From Buddleja alternifolia (Eukaryota; Streptophyta; Magnoliopsida; Lamiales; Scrophulariaceae): a DNA stretch of 64,000 nucleotides. The translations under genes were made by a program, and so were the position numbers. Under the pieces are notes generated by a model. It did not search any database, had not been told where the DNA came from, and saw only the letters and a program-made list of their open reading frames with translations. Numbering within the stretch: the stretch's first letter is position 1; each line of letters begins with the position of its first letter. The stretch is from contig CM033392.1 of NCBI GenBank assembly GCA_019426215.1, forward strand, positions 52,069,149 to 52,133,148, given 5' to 3'. Positions 47,617 to 60,481 of this stretch are shown in pieces.

Positions 47617-48855
47617 GCCAACCAACATCTTTGAGAAGCCAAAAACAAACTCGGATTTCAAACCTTACACAGGAGATGGATTCAAGTTATCTATCCCTTC
47701 AAAATGGAACCCGAGCAACGAAGTTGAGTACCCTGGTCAGGTCCTTAGATACTAAGACAACTTCGATGCAACGAGCAATCTCACAGTCACGATCACTCCT
47801 ACTCATAAGAAATCCATCACTGATTATGGTTCCTCTGAGGACTTCCTCTCTCAAGTAATTAAACCGTCTATTCTTGCAATTTCCATTTCTATTAGTCGTG
47901 CTTGTATTTGTTCGATGGAGTCGAAGTTTACGATATGAGAATTGAGAATGAATGTTTTATTTATATTTCTCAGGTGGACTATTTACTGGGAAACCAGGCT
48001 CACTTTGGGGAAACTGATGCAGAGGTAAATTTTCACTCCTAGCACAGAGACATATTTTGCTGCAGTATCATATGTTTATTGTTTCAAGTTCAAAGTATTA
48101 GCCGTTATACGATAATCTTGACGAAGACGTAAAGCGTCGATTCTTGAAAGTCGAATGATATGTTTCGCTGTCCGAGTTTGCATATTATTAGGGCGAATTG
48201 CATATTATGGGCAATAATATTCAATATTATTAGATCGTTTTCGATGTAATATTCAAGGGTTAACTACTTGCACAACCTCTAATTTATTGGGTAATTACCA
48301 CAAACCCCTTTAAGCTTTGCAAATTACTGGTACACCCCCGTCCTCACAACTCGAAATATAGACTGGAACAGGAATTTGCGTTTACTTATATGGGGTGAAA
48401 TTATAATATATTCTTACTCATAGGCGAAGTTATGGTGATTTCCCAAACTTTGGGGCATTTTTTGGAGTCTCATGTAGGGCAGGAGGAACCATGTAATATA
48501 CCTGATATTCATTGAAATTGCACAGGAGTAAACTTGATCCTAACGACAATAGAAATTGAAATTTTCCAGGGAGGATTTGATTATGGTACTATGGCAACTG
48601 CAAACATATTGGAGACATTGACCCCAGTTGACAGTCCAAAAACCCAATACTACTTCTTGTCAATACTGACGAGAACAGCCGACGGAGACAAAGGTGGCAA
48701 ACAGCAACTCACCACCGCCACCGTGAAGGATGGGAAGCTCTACCTTTGCACAAGCCGGAGACCAAAGATGGTTCAAGAGTGCAAGAAAGCTTGTGTTGGA
48801 GAAAGTTAATGTTGATGGCCAAGTTAAAGCACGAATCGAGAACATAAATCAATAA
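47617..48855 (+). pseudogene. psbP-like: PsbP (oxygen-evolving enhancer protein 2) pseudogene
   Basis: Three exons with normal borders are readable: about 47618-47854 ([35 protein letters not shown]), 47974-48024 (VDYLLGNQAHFGETDAE) and 48570-48855 ([43 protein letters not shown]). Mature PsbP is the lumenal 23-kDa extrinsic subunit that supports Ca and Cl retention in photosystem II. Here the Glu of the usual LRYEDNFD is a TAA at about 47754-47756. About five bases are missing after LYLC (near 48750), shifting the true C-terminus ([18 protein letters not shown]) out of frame. The transit-peptide exon was not found upstream. Because introns are kept it is a DNA-level duplicate, not a retrocopy. 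Confidence 0.9.
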
Positions 48856-49361
48856 TACACATGACGATTTCACACATTGCGGAGACTATACACATGGACT
48901 TCCTCGAATAGGGTTTACAATTGCAATCAAAATCATCTGTTTCAAGTCGTGTTTCATTTTTTGTTCCAACTATTTATACCCATATGATCTATATACTTAT
49001 AAGTGAGAATTTATTACTCGAATCATATTAGTAATCACTAAACTAATTTTATTTTTTTTTGAGATATTCCATATGAATATAATTATTCAGCATCCACACG
49101 ACCTGTTCTCATCACCATAAGATCTTAATTCCTCCACCTTAGTAGCAAGGCCTTCTCAAGAACCTTGGGTTCATGTGCAATACGACACAAAACGAAAACA
49201 CTGATTCCAAAAACTCAATCTCATAGTCGATCGACTGTCAAAACAATCGAAAAGTTTATACCTTAAATATTCCAGTACTCTAAATAAGCAAAGTACTTAT
49301 TCAAATAGTTTATTTCCCCAACCTTCTCCTCTGCAAAATTTCGAGGCCAGGCTCTGGTAAT
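48856..49361. other. 3' intergenic between PsbP pseudogene and iPGAM gene
   Basis: No gene seen. It should contain the 3' untranslated region of the minus-strand phosphoglycerate mutase gene in its right part. Confidence 0.5.
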
Positions 49362-52300
49362 CTAATTGTCGACAACCTCAATTAGGGTCGTCTCATAATC
49401 ATCAGGTGCCTCAAATCCATGAAGGTTCATGACAGTTGCAGCCACATTGGCCAGCCCGCCATCAGGAACATCATTACGGAATCTCACGCCCGGTGCTAGC
49501 CCAGGTCCACCAATCGCAATGGGAACCTACAAAAGGTCACAATATATGTATCAGTCACGAGTCCGTTCTGACGGGCCTTGTAAGATAATCGTTTCATGGC
49601 TGTTAAGAACTATTGAGAACGAATTAAACCAGATGGTTCAATTTTTCAATCTTGCTACTAGAAAACGAAAGGCCCAACAGTGGAAACCATTTTAATATCC
49701 TCAACCAAGGATCCCTCCAGGTTGTGCTTAGATTGAAGGGTTTAAATTTGAGGAAAAATTTTCAGGAAAAAATTGAGATCAATCGGTTTTAAGTGGATCT
49801 GAAATCTACCATAATAATTGAAAAAAAAAAAAAAACACCTCAAGATGATTGATTACAAACGTGAAATCCGTTGTAACTTGAAATTATACAAACAAACAAG
49901 TTCAATAGATTTGCATTTTGGGTTTGAATATTATGCTCTCAAATCCTTCCATCAAAATGTAATCTCAACTACTAAGGCTTTGGCCTAGTGGTACCACCTC
50001 CCACTTGTGAGTGGGAGGTCCTGGGTTCAAAACCCAGGAGTCACAGTTGTGTGGCTCTCCCTCCTTTATGGAGTTTGATGGAGTCTTTATGGCTCAGTTG
50101 AAAACTATCAACCCGGGTTTGTCGGGCTAGATATATAGGGTATCCCCCTCCCTCTTGTATTAAAAAAAAAAAAAAAAAAATATGTAATCTCAAGTGCGTT
50201 TGGATCGAATAATTTCGGAACTACAGATTTCAAATCCGAACTTGGATAACTCCATGTTACAAACTTACAATGAATTACAAATTTTCCACAATCATTTGGA
50301 GCTATTTTTTTCAATTATTATGGTAGATTTCAAATCCACCTAATACCGGAATCATTTAAATTCTTTCACTCAATTTTAATCCTTCTATTAAAACGCAAAC
50401 TCATCTTGTTTATTCTTTTAAAAACATATTCCGGTGACAATCCATCCGACAGCTTCCGAGTAGAAGCTTAGACTTAAACCACAATCAAGGAGAAAGATGT
50501 ATCCAAAGCATACCCACGCAAATGTAGCCTTACAGGTTGTAGATTACTTAAACTTAGGAATACGAATTAGAAGAAATAGATTACTTACAGGTTGTAGAGT
50601 GTGGGAAGTAAGTATTTGAATGTTGCCATTCTTGTCAAGTAGAGGCTCGCCCTTTTTGTCTCTCTTTACCATATCCTCGGCATTTCCATGATCAGCTGTG
50701 ACAACATATATTCCACCAACTTGCTCTATAGCGTCGAGGATCATCTATCAATATCAACGCAATTTAGCATATCACCTTTAGTTCAAGTCCCAATTAAGAA
50801 AATTATGCTTAAAGGACGAAGGAACACTCACGTACTTCCAGGAACGCAAAAACAATCATTTCGCAATTGGTAAACCACAAGAATACCAGGTGTATAAAAT
50901 GTTATGTCTTCATCTGGGTAAGAAAATTCACAACTCGAGAAATGCTTCGGAAAAGGAAAAAACCGTGATCAAGATTACCTTTACAGCCTCATCGGCGGCC
51001 TTACAAGCCACAACTGTTGCGTGAATATCACCAGTGTGTCCCACCATGTCACTGTTTGGTAGGTTAACACGTACCTTGAAAGTAAAACATACGTTTCTTA
51101 TGTCAAAATGTTGTTTTCTAGACTAGAATTCAATAATAATAAGAAAAAAGAAAAAGAAAATTAAGATTTCAATGGATTACCTGGTCAAATTTACCGCTAA
51201 GAATGGCATCCCTTGCCTTCTCAGCAATTTCCAAGGCCTTCATCTTTGGCTGGACATTAAAGGTGATACCGCTATCACTGGGAATTTCAACATATTCTTC
51301 CATTTGTGGATTGAAGTATCCCGAGCGGTTTCCGTTCCAGAAAAACGTGACATGACCGAACTTAACTGTCTCACTGTGAAAATACATAGCTAATAACTAA
51401 GTGAACACAAGGCAGAGAAGGAAAATTGCCGAGGTATAAACAATGATTATGCAAGAAAGAATCTGCACAAGGAAAGCTAGGTGCATGATATCAGAAGTAA
51501 ATACGAACAACTGATGAATGAATGTGACCTCATTTTTTCTGAGTCATCTAAAAGAAAATCACATGAAAGATAACCTACGATCATGCAAAACTGGGCCTAG
51601 ATCTGTTTTTGGTCCTTTTTGAGCACATGTTCACGCAAATACAAACTTGGCCAAAATAATATGTAAAAGCTCAATCAAAACCATAAGTTTAAGGGCAAAA
51701 TTTGAGATTCCATTTTTTTTTACTGCTTACAACAGAATCCCGTCTAGTTTACATTATAACAATATGAGATTAAAAACAGAGCAAAAAACATGAACACATA
51801 AAATCAACCTTAGTAAACTAAACTGCCACCAACTTACCTGCAAGCAAAAGTACGTACACCATTGTGCACCAAATATTCTCCAGACGTCCTTTCAATCTCC
51901 GGGGGTGAAACAAGGTAATGGTTTGGAAGTTTCAATTCACCATCATATTGAAGCATTCCAGCATAACGAATCTTTGGAAATCGCACACGATCGAATTTAT
52001 CAAAGTCCTCATACTCAAGTGCCTTGGCTATCATAACCATACGATCAGCCCGGAAATTGAAAGTTACAACTGCGTCACCGTCAACAATAGGGCCCACGGC
52101 CTTCCCATTATCATCGACAATAACAAATGGAGGCAGATACTGATCACTTATATTAGGGATTTCTCTCAGCTTCTTTACAGCTTCAACGGGATTCTTAAAC
52201 TTGTGTGGTGCTTCTCCAAGAACTTGGGCATCCCAGCCTCGTTTTACAACTTCCCAATCGTTCTAGAAATGATCAGCAATATATGGTTGTGTGAGGAACA

Positions 52301-55300
52301 GTACAAAAGAATTTTTTCAAGAGAACTTGGACTAAATACGAAATGAAATATAAGACCAGAAGGAAATGGGGCAACATTGTATAAAAAGAATCGTAATTGA
52401 AAAATATTCTCAAGCAAGTGTTGAAGGATTCGTATGCTTTGTTACTTAACCATATTCAACTGCGATACATTTGGAGATAGTGAGTGATCTATGGTAGGCC
52501 TGGACCAATCATACACGTCGGATCGGATGCAGGGGTGTCATAGTAAAAAACACCTCAATCACCATAATCCAATGGTGTATTGTGGACCGGGACCATCCAT
52601 CATAGCATTACCCAGAGATAGCCCTAAGAGGGAAGCAGAAATAGATCATTAACTCCACATGAGAATAAGGCATTACTGAATATGGTTGCATTGTATTATA
52701 CTTGTATCACAATAAAGCAGCAGGAAGTACACTCATAATCATCCAGTATTATTTCTAATAAGATGTACATATAGAGTCGAAACATGACCTTATCCGCTTA
52801 AATATGACAAAATTATATTTTAAGCCCATAATGAGACGTGACTCAATGCCTAAATACTTGATTTTATATACTACACCAAGCAAGACATCCAAATCTCAAT
52901 AAATTCTTGAATATTCATGCATTTCAATATAATTGTGTCTCTTAAGCTTAAATAAATAGATGTGTAAAGTTATAAGACCTAAAGTCAAAAAGATTATATG
53001 CATATGTATATATATAAGGACGACCATGTTGCAGTTAGAAACCAGAATGGATTACCTCATAACGATCCATTGTAACATACATGCGACCTCCACCAGATGC
53101 AACCTGGGCATCAACACCTTTCTCACGCAGCTTTGCTAGATAATTTTCAAGAGTTTCAACAAAGCCTACACTTGAGCCATCCAACACGTCACGTCCATCC
53201 GTGAGAATATGAACACGGATTCTCTTAGCACCACGCTCACTAGCACCTTTAAGCAACAACTGCACTCCAATAATATGACATGCACAATTAGTTCTCTTTT
53301 CTATGCATGCCAAAATGCGGAAAAAAGAAAGGTTAACAAAATTAAAAAAAACTACGAAGAAGCAAATGAGAGAACCAAACGTATAAAATATCATTGTTTC
53401 ATCTTGGTGGATCGACAAAATTGTGATGAAATTTAAACAGTAGAGATACCTGCAACTGATCGATTCTAGAGTGCACACCTCCATCACTTAACAATCCAAT
53501 GAGGTGTAGTGTTCCAGTTTCAAAAGATTCTTTGATGTATTTGAAACCATCTCCATCGTAGATTTTGCCAGATTCAAGAGCAATATCAACAAGCTTCGCA
53601 CTATATTCAGAACACATTTGGAAAGGATAAAATGTTAGTCTGAGACCACAGATTTATGCACGAAAAAGTTCTTGTTGTTTTCAATTGTAAGTGTTTCATA
53701 ATTTTTCACCGTGTATGAAGATGAATAGACGATGAATTATTCCGAAAGTGAACCTTTTAGACTGATGTAATAATTTTTGCAACTGGAAACAGACAGAGAT
53801 GGTGATTCAGGTATTGAAATCACACCACCACAAACGATTCTCATCATGTCTCTTGAAATTACACCCAATTTTGAAAATGATTCATTGATAGTGAATATAA
53901 TCATCTGAATAGTTGATCAATTCTGCATTCCCTCTCGAGATGAAAATAACATAGAATGGCATTTTCTTTCAGGAAAAACAAAGTTTATATACTACTTCAT
54001 AAGTCCATCTATATGTAGTACGAAAAACAAGGAACAAAAATGAGTGAAATAAGTAAATACATATTAAATCACAAAAGTAAAGAAAAAATGACTAAGATAA
54101 CAAACCCCAACACAAAAAGTGACAATAAAGAGGATCGTAACTGCATAATAGTATCAAAATCAACATTTCACATATTTTAGGTCGAAATCAGGCATATTGT
54201 CCATTATAAAGAGATTAATATCTACAGCTTCAATTCTAAAAATTAACTTGTTATCTTCTGACTTAAGATCAAACAAGTAAATATACAAAAAACTATGAAT
54301 TACAGAGAGTAACATCTAAAGCTTTTCTCTGACTGAACAAATAAAACAAATAACTAAAAATAAAAAAATAAAGCTCACCCTTGTGCATAAATCCGGCCAG
54401 CACCAAGAGCATTGTGACCAACCTCACTATTACCCATGTCATCCTCTGTCGGCAGTCCCACTGCTTTCCCGTGCGCCCTCACCAATCTCCATTTCTCAGG
54501 CGCGCCCTTCATTAAGTATCCAACCAAAAAACCTCAAACCCACATGTTTTTTCCAAGAAATTACGAAAAAAGAGAGGTAAATGTCACGTAAATGTTACTA
54601 ATAGTCCCTGAAGTTTCACGTTTGTATCATTTTGGTCCTTAAATTACCAAATGTTACACTACCATCCCTACAGCATAATTTGTGTTCGATTTCGATTTCG
54701 TCCTTCAGGCCATTTTTTGTGGATTTTTGTCGGATTCGGGAGCATGTACACCTCAAGTGCCATTGCCATTTTTCAGGGGCAAGTGTGATTTGCATGTTTT
54801 GTAGTTGTTGGTCACGTGAGGTGCACATGTTGCCCGATCCGTCCCAAATCCATCGGAAAATGACCTGGAGCACAAAACTGAAACGCAAACTAAACTTTAG
54901 GCCAAACGAATATTTCACAGAGAGCCGACAACCTGACAAACTCAATCCATCATGCTTTTTCCGAAAAAATAACAAAAAAAAGTAAATGTCACTAATAGTC
55001 CCTGAAATTTCAAGTTTATATCAATTTGGTCCTTAAACAACCCATTGTTACGGTATCATCCCTAAAAACATGATTTGCGTTTCAATTTCATCCTTCGGAC
55101 CATTTTTCAGGTGGATTTTGGCCTAATTCGGAAGCATGTGCCACCTCAATTGCCATTTTTCAGGTGGATTTTGGCCGGATTCAGGAGCATGTACACCTCA
55201 AAGTGCCATTTTTCAATGCATATATTGTTGTAGTTAGACATGTGAGGTGCAATTAAATATGTGAGGTGCACATGTTGCCCGATCCATCCAAAAGCTATAG

Positions 55301-55630
55301 AAAAATTGAAAAATGGACTGAAGGAGTAAATTGAAATACATACTAAACTTTTCGAACGGCAGCGTAATATTTGGTACTTTGACATTGGCCAAAAAAGAAA
55401 CTACAATAGCCCATTAATTTTTCAAACCAAAAATAGTGAATATAAATAAAAATTGCAAAAAAGATTACATTTTTGAGTGAATCCATGGTGGGGGTTTCAG
55501 CGACATGGATGCAATTGTATTTGTCGGGATTAGCCTCACCCCATCCATCCAATACCACCATCGCTAATGTTTTTCCCTTGGGCAATTTCGGGTGATCCTT
55601 CAATTTCCATGAAAATCCTGAGCTACCCAT
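49362..55630 (-). CDS. PGAM-I (iPGAM): 2,3-bisphosphoglycerate-independent phosphoglycerate mutase
   Basis: Nine exons with consistent GT..AG borders and phases: 55630-55469, 54506-54379, 53600-53450, 53259-53056, 52262-51838, 51373-51181, 51074-50979, 50744-50589 and 49526-49362. They total 560 codons with stop, i.e. 559 residues, the usual plant length. The enzyme interconverts 3- and 2-phosphoglycerate in cytosolic glycolysis using two Mn ions and a phosphoserine. Landmarks: [10 protein letters not shown] (metal Asp), [14 protein letters not shown] (catalytic Ser), [49 protein letters not shown] and [11 protein letters not shown] (metal ligands). No defect was found. Intron 1 is 872-962 bp class in size and carries a tandem duplication. 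The last intron (49527-50588) carries a SINE in the opposite orientation. Confidence 0.96.
49969..50181 (+). mobile_element. tRNA-derived SINE, 12-bp TSD
   Basis: Box A (TGGCCTAGTGGT, about 49981) and box B (GGTTCAAAACC, about 50022) of an RNA polymerase III promoter lie about 30 bp apart. A tRNA-unrelated body (AACCCGGGTTTGTCGGGC) and an A tail (50162-50180) follow. ATGTAATCTCAA flanks it on both sides (49957-49968 and 50182-50193). It sits in the last intron of the iPGAM gene, antisense to it. Confidence 0.92.
54530..55340. repeat. Two-copy tandem duplication in iPGAM intron 1
   Basis: A unit of about 400 bp beginning near GTAAATGTCAC..TACTAATAGTCCCTGAA (54583) and including TTTGGTCCTTAAA, TTCGTCCTTC.GGCCATTTTT and AGCATGTACACCTCAA is repeated, diverged, from about 54980 (AAATGTCACTAATAGTCCCT). 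A shorter internal repeat (TTTTTCAGGTGGATTTTGGCC) occurs twice at about 55102 and 55154. Confidence 0.8.
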
Positions 55631-55917
55631 CTCTTTTTTTCTTTCTGCTTTTTATTTTCAATATGAAGATTAAACAAATCTTTGATTAGTGTAATTAACA
55701 GAAAATACACAGATCTATTACATACATACATACAGATACACATGCAATAATACATATCTATAGATTGGAGGGTTGCGAAGAAAACCTTGTGTTTGATGAT
55801 CAAATCTTTTGCAGGAGAAGGTGGGAGTGAAGAACAATGAAAAGTGCTTTTTGGTCTGAAGAAGAACTGAAGGCAGAGTTGGGATTGGAAGATTATATAT
55901 ATAGTAATATACAATAC

Positions 55918-55958
<41 letters not shown>

Positions 55959-56910
55959 TGTTATTTGGCAAAGTGCACAGAAGGGCGGCGTGGAAAGTTC
56001 TGGAGCGACACGCGTGATTATGCACGTGACACTTCTTGCCTTTTTCTTTCTCTTATTTCTTTTTTCTTTTATTATTGAGAAATTTGAGATTTTTTTTCGA
56101 TCATTTGCTTGGGGAATATACTAGTTGATCTGCTTGATCACCAAGAAATTAGTCATAATGGTATGTTTTTTGTTTTAGAAAATCGGCTATTTTACATCAA
56201 TTAGAAAATAGTTTAATTATAATAAAGTAAGTCCCTTTGAAGCAAAAATGTGCTGCGATTATTAATGATCTTGTTATGATTTAGATCAAGTCAAAAATTC
56301 CATATGAGAGAATTAAATTTAAATATTGTCACTCTCCAATAATAGAAGGAAAAAGCATACCAATTTATGGAGCCTAGAAAGTCACAAAATCTACAAGATC
56401 AATCAAAGCCGCTTGATATTCAAATTTAACTGGGACATTTTGTGCAATTTAGTTGAACTTTCGTGTTGGTTATTGCTAAAGTGTTTTTTATGACATCGGA
56501 TGAGTTTGTTTTTCTATTGACCACAACCGATAATAGAAAAGACAACTAACGATCAAAAGATGGATGTTAATGGAAATGAGAGGAGTATGCGAGGGGAAGA
56601 AGGGGGTTTGTCATGAGAGCCTCTTTGGTGAGGCAGCGCTGCAATAATTCAAGTATTTTTGTTATTTCTAATTTAGGTAATTAGACACTCCAAAGTTTAG
56701 AGAACTTTATCAAGGAAATTGTATTTTACACATTTGTTTCTCACTGAAAATAAAAGAAAAATACCGTTTAGTCTTTCAAATTATTGTTTATAATGATAAA
56801 TAATTATACTTTACATTTTGTTGTATATATAACACAAAATAGAGCCCTACCAATATATCAAAAAGTTATTTGAAATATTAAAAAATAATCAATAGATGGT
56901 TTTCTGTCAA
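55631..56910. promoter_or_regulatory. Upstream region of the iPGAM gene
   Basis: No coding sequence. Minus-strand leader sequence probably extends to about 55870. An AG|GTTTTC at about 55783 could mark a leader intron. TATATATA at 55895-55905 is a TATA-box candidate. A (TA)n microsatellite lies at 55925-55953 and a CACGTG G-box at about 56023. Beyond 56130 I see nothing recognisable. Confidence 0.45.
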
Positions 56911-56920
56911 TTATTTTTTA

Positions 56921-58149
56921 GGGCACAATTCATTTTGTCCCTCTTTATCGGTGACACAACATAAGATACTCCATCTACCTCTAAAACCTTCAAACACCCC
57001 CTTCTACTATATTAAAATACATCACAGACCCATCTAAACTCATTGATAGACAAAAATACCCTTGATTTATAAAACCATAAATTTATTGTCCACTCATCTT
57101 TAATAATCTATAGCACTTTGCCCCCTTATGATTGCATTTCAATATAATTTGCTTCTAAAATTGATTTACTAATTTTATTAAATAAGTTAATTACTAAATT
57201 AATTAATCTTCAATATATATGAAATAAATAGTAAAATATGATTGTAGTATTATGAATAAAACATATTAAACTTTAAAAAAAAATTCAACATAAATGTTTA
57301 TGGTCACTATTAATACATTATTTTCTTTTATATATGCTAATACTTTAATTTTATTTTGAATAACTCTTGATAATCCATGTTAACCATTGCTAGGTTTTAA
57401 TAAAACTAATCATTTATATTTTTAAGTAATATATTACTTATTAGATAAAGTGATACACGTATTCATATCATCTTTTTATTATATAACATGTACACAATTT
57501 TTTTAATGTTAATTAGCGATAAATGCTTCTCTTTTTTACCCTTTCTTTAATTGATATAATTAATACTACTCTGTGAATTAGACATGCATACATAGTTCAT
57601 ATTAAATAAAAATTTATAATATTTAGTTATTTGCTTTTACAGAAAGGCAACTGAAATTAGAAAGCACAAAATAACAAGAATATATTCTAAGATCTATCAA
57701 TGCAATTAAGTTATTGAAAGAAAAAAAAGAGTAAATCTATTAAATTCTTTCTAAAAGAAAAGCGTATAATATATCAGTTATATAAATTTATATGAAATAA
57801 TTTAAAACTTATTTTTTATTCTTTCTATATTATAGCAACCATATCTTTTTATTTATTTAACTTATAATTAATTTAAGGGCTGTGCATTTAAAAAAATTAC
57901 CCTTAAATAAATTTTGGGATCAAATTAATTAAATTTAATCATAGAGGGGGTAAAATACTAGATAGATTGTACTAGATGGGATCTAAGTGATTTTATCATT
58001 TTAAAGTAAGGGTAGTTTTGTCTATCAATGTGTGTAGGGGGTGTTTGATGTATTTTAATATAATAGAGGGGGATGTTTGAAGGTTTTAGGGTAAAAAGGG
58101 ATATTTGATGGTGCGTTTATAGTAGAGGGGGGCAAAACAAATTTTGCCC
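56921..58149. mobile_element. MULE-like non-autonomous element with TIRs of about 145 bp
   Basis: The left arm (GGGCACAATTCATTTTGTCCC ... AAAACCTTCAAACACCCCC ... TTGATAGACAAAAATACCC) is mirrored at the right end (GGGTAGTTTTGTCTATCAA ... GGGGGATGTTTGAAGG ... GTTTTGCCC). Flanks TTATTTTTTA (56911-56920) and TTATTTTCTA (58150-58159) match at 9 of 10 bases. Long TIRs and a TSD of 9-10 bp fit Mutator-like elements. The interior is AT-rich and non-coding. Confidence 0.85.
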
Positions 58150-58159
58150 TTATTTTCTA

Positions 58160-58634
58160 AAAAGAAAATTGTTTGTCAGAGTTATTTTTAATTAGAAACA
58201 TTTGTGATATTTGTTTCTATTTATTTGATTTTCTTTATTGAAGAAGAAGAAGGAAAAAGGAATATAATGAAAAACAAAAAATAAAAAGGTGAAAAAATTA
58301 AGGGGAAAAAGGGTAGCACTTATAAAAGTTATAATTTCTTAATATATAAGTGTATTGGATACCAAAATTTAAAATTAACTATAGGAAATGTAGACGTAAA
58401 TAACCCAATTTTCATAGTTTATACAAAATACCACTTATACTTTTCAAGAACAAAATATTCATGAGAAAGAAATATAACAAATATATCTTTATCAAATCTA
58501 TTATCCTCTTCTTTACAAAGACTGAAAATACAAGTTCACTTTCAAGAAGGATGTAAAGAATTGATATTTTGAGAAATGTGAAAAGGGGCAAGGAAGAACA
58601 TGGTGAATGAAAGTGCAAATGTTGGCATTGCAGA

Positions 58635-58702
<68 letters not shown>

Positions 58703-59521
58703 TCCATTATTTGGTTATATTAAGAGAATTATTGTTCTATATTAAAATTGTTATTAGCAATTTGTAGCTTTGACTATTTAATTTTTAATTCATAAGCATG
58801 GTCAATGACCTATATATCATTTATTCTCTTGTGCTTAAGCGTGCCCTATGATGTAATATTGTAATATGCATTTATAACTATTGTCTTTAAGATTATCTAT
58901 GTTGGATGTATGAGTTCGCATTTTTTTTTTTAATTTTAATTCAATGTTTCATTTTTCACATTCCAAGTTCTATACGCATGTAAAGTTGCACAATAAAGTG
59001 TTGATTTATGCACTTTGCAGTGAGAAATAAGCATCTAAAACAGTGTTTGGCTAGCTTATATATAAACTTCCTAAAACATATTATAAGATGCTTAAAACCT
59101 TATATATATGTACCTTGGAAATGTATAACTACTTTGATTAGATGCTAACAAAATGATAAACTATGTAATCAATTATATTTTGTAATTGCAATAATGAGAT
59201 GCCAAAGACATCTAAGTTGTTTTCTATAAAATTCGATTGGACCCAACTCATATTGAACTCGTGCATTTGAACACATGTTGGACCCGACCCATTATGAATC
59301 CAACCCCTCATTTATCACCTCTATCAAAATACCCTAATAAATTTTCCAGCCCTTTTTGCATTAAGAAGTGTTTGGTAACGTGTTCAAATTAAAGTTATTT
59401 TACGAAAACTCAAAATAATGAATAAATAAGCTGGTTTTAGGCCTTCCCTAAGGCCAACTTTTCCTTTTCTGGACTTATTAGTGTCTAAACATTTGGACTC
59501 AAAAAACCCATTGGGCTTGGC
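58160..59521. other. Intergenic with an AAT microsatellite
   Basis: No gene seen. (AAT)22 occupies about 58636-58701. The remaining sequence is AT-rich and unremarkable. Confidence 0.6.
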
Positions 59522-59538
59522 CTAACAAATAACTCTTT

Positions 59539-59727
59539 TTTTTTTTGGTTTCCCAAAGTATCTTCATAGCCGACTGTCGTGAGACTAATCCATCGTCTCA
59601 CTGTCAGCGCACTAAGCGGTAGGAGGCTAGCCAAAGAGTTTTTTCCATTCACAAGAGTTGGGATTCGAACTTCCAACCACTTGCTTAAGGGACGAAGCGC
59701 TGAACTACTACGCCAACCCACTTGATT
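59539..59727 (-). mobile_element. tRNA-derived SINE (second family), 17-bp TSD
   Basis: Read on the minus strand from 59727: box A TGGCGTAGTAGTT, then box B AGTTCGAATCCC, then a body and an A tail (T run at 59536-59546 on plus). CTAACAAATAACTCTTT flanks both sides (59522-59538 and 59728-59744). The body differs from the SINE at 49969, so it is a different family. Confidence 0.9.
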
Positions 59728-59744
59728 CTAACAAATAACTCTTT

Positions 59745-60481
59745 CATAAGGCAGAATTATTTTCCCTTTTGGCGAACATTCTTCCGTAATAAATTATTTT
59801 AATGAAATCAAATCATATAAATTTGAGTATTAATAAGCATGTGGTTTTAAGGGAAATTCTTGCTTCGTCAGGGTTTTGCCGAACTCAACAAATTATATGG
59901 CAAGTGATATTACGCCTACTTAGTCACTGTTGACTTTATTTAAAATGTACATCAATCACATGATAAATATAATTCACTCATCACATGATTGATTTTTTGT
60001 TCTGTTAAATCCAGTACATGCTAGAGTTTCATGTGATTTTGATAATTCAGTTTTTTCAATGATGCTATTCTGGTAGAGGCTAGCAGAGTATTCACAGATG
60101 ACTTAAGTGGAACTCGAGTTTTACAAACAAACGAAACAATATATATTCAATGTTCTCGATAAATTGGTATGAACCGTGGGAGTACCTTACCTCAAAAGGT
60201 AGTTATTGAAGTGGAAGAACCCAAAGGTATATGAACCCCATAATTCCAATTTGGGATCTAAGTCCCATACCTAAAAAGGTAAAAAATTGTATTATACTAC
60301 TATTAAAAAATTCAAACAAAATATTTACATATGAAAAATGTTTTTAACTCCAGGAACGAAGAAAACTTTAGTACAAAGATTTTTAATCTTAACTATTGAA
60401 CTTGGAATGAGTAACATTTGCATTATTGCATGATCTTATTTGGATATAAAACCATATTTAGGAGAGTTTAGAAGATAAAAA
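59745..60481. other. Intergenic, nothing recognised
   Basis: AT-rich, with no gene, RNA or repeat family that I can support. Confidence 0.4.

Noticed and set aside
49969..50040. Possible tRNA gene (boxes A and B)
   Set aside because: The sequence does not fold into a full cloverleaf by eye, has an A tail and a TSD, so it is a SINE and not a functional tRNA gene.
54632..54985. 117-codon open frame on plus and 119-codon frame on minus in iPGAM intron 1
   Set aside because: Both lie in a tandemly duplicated intron segment, have no domain and are not conserved in the second copy.
58636..58701. Tandem array that could be taken for a CRISPR-like repeat
   Set aside because: It is a plain (AAT)n microsatellite without spacers, and the window is eukaryotic.
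59640..59727. Possible minus-strand tRNA gene
   Set aside because: Same reasoning: tRNA-like head joined to a body and A tail with a 17-bp TSD identifies a SINE.
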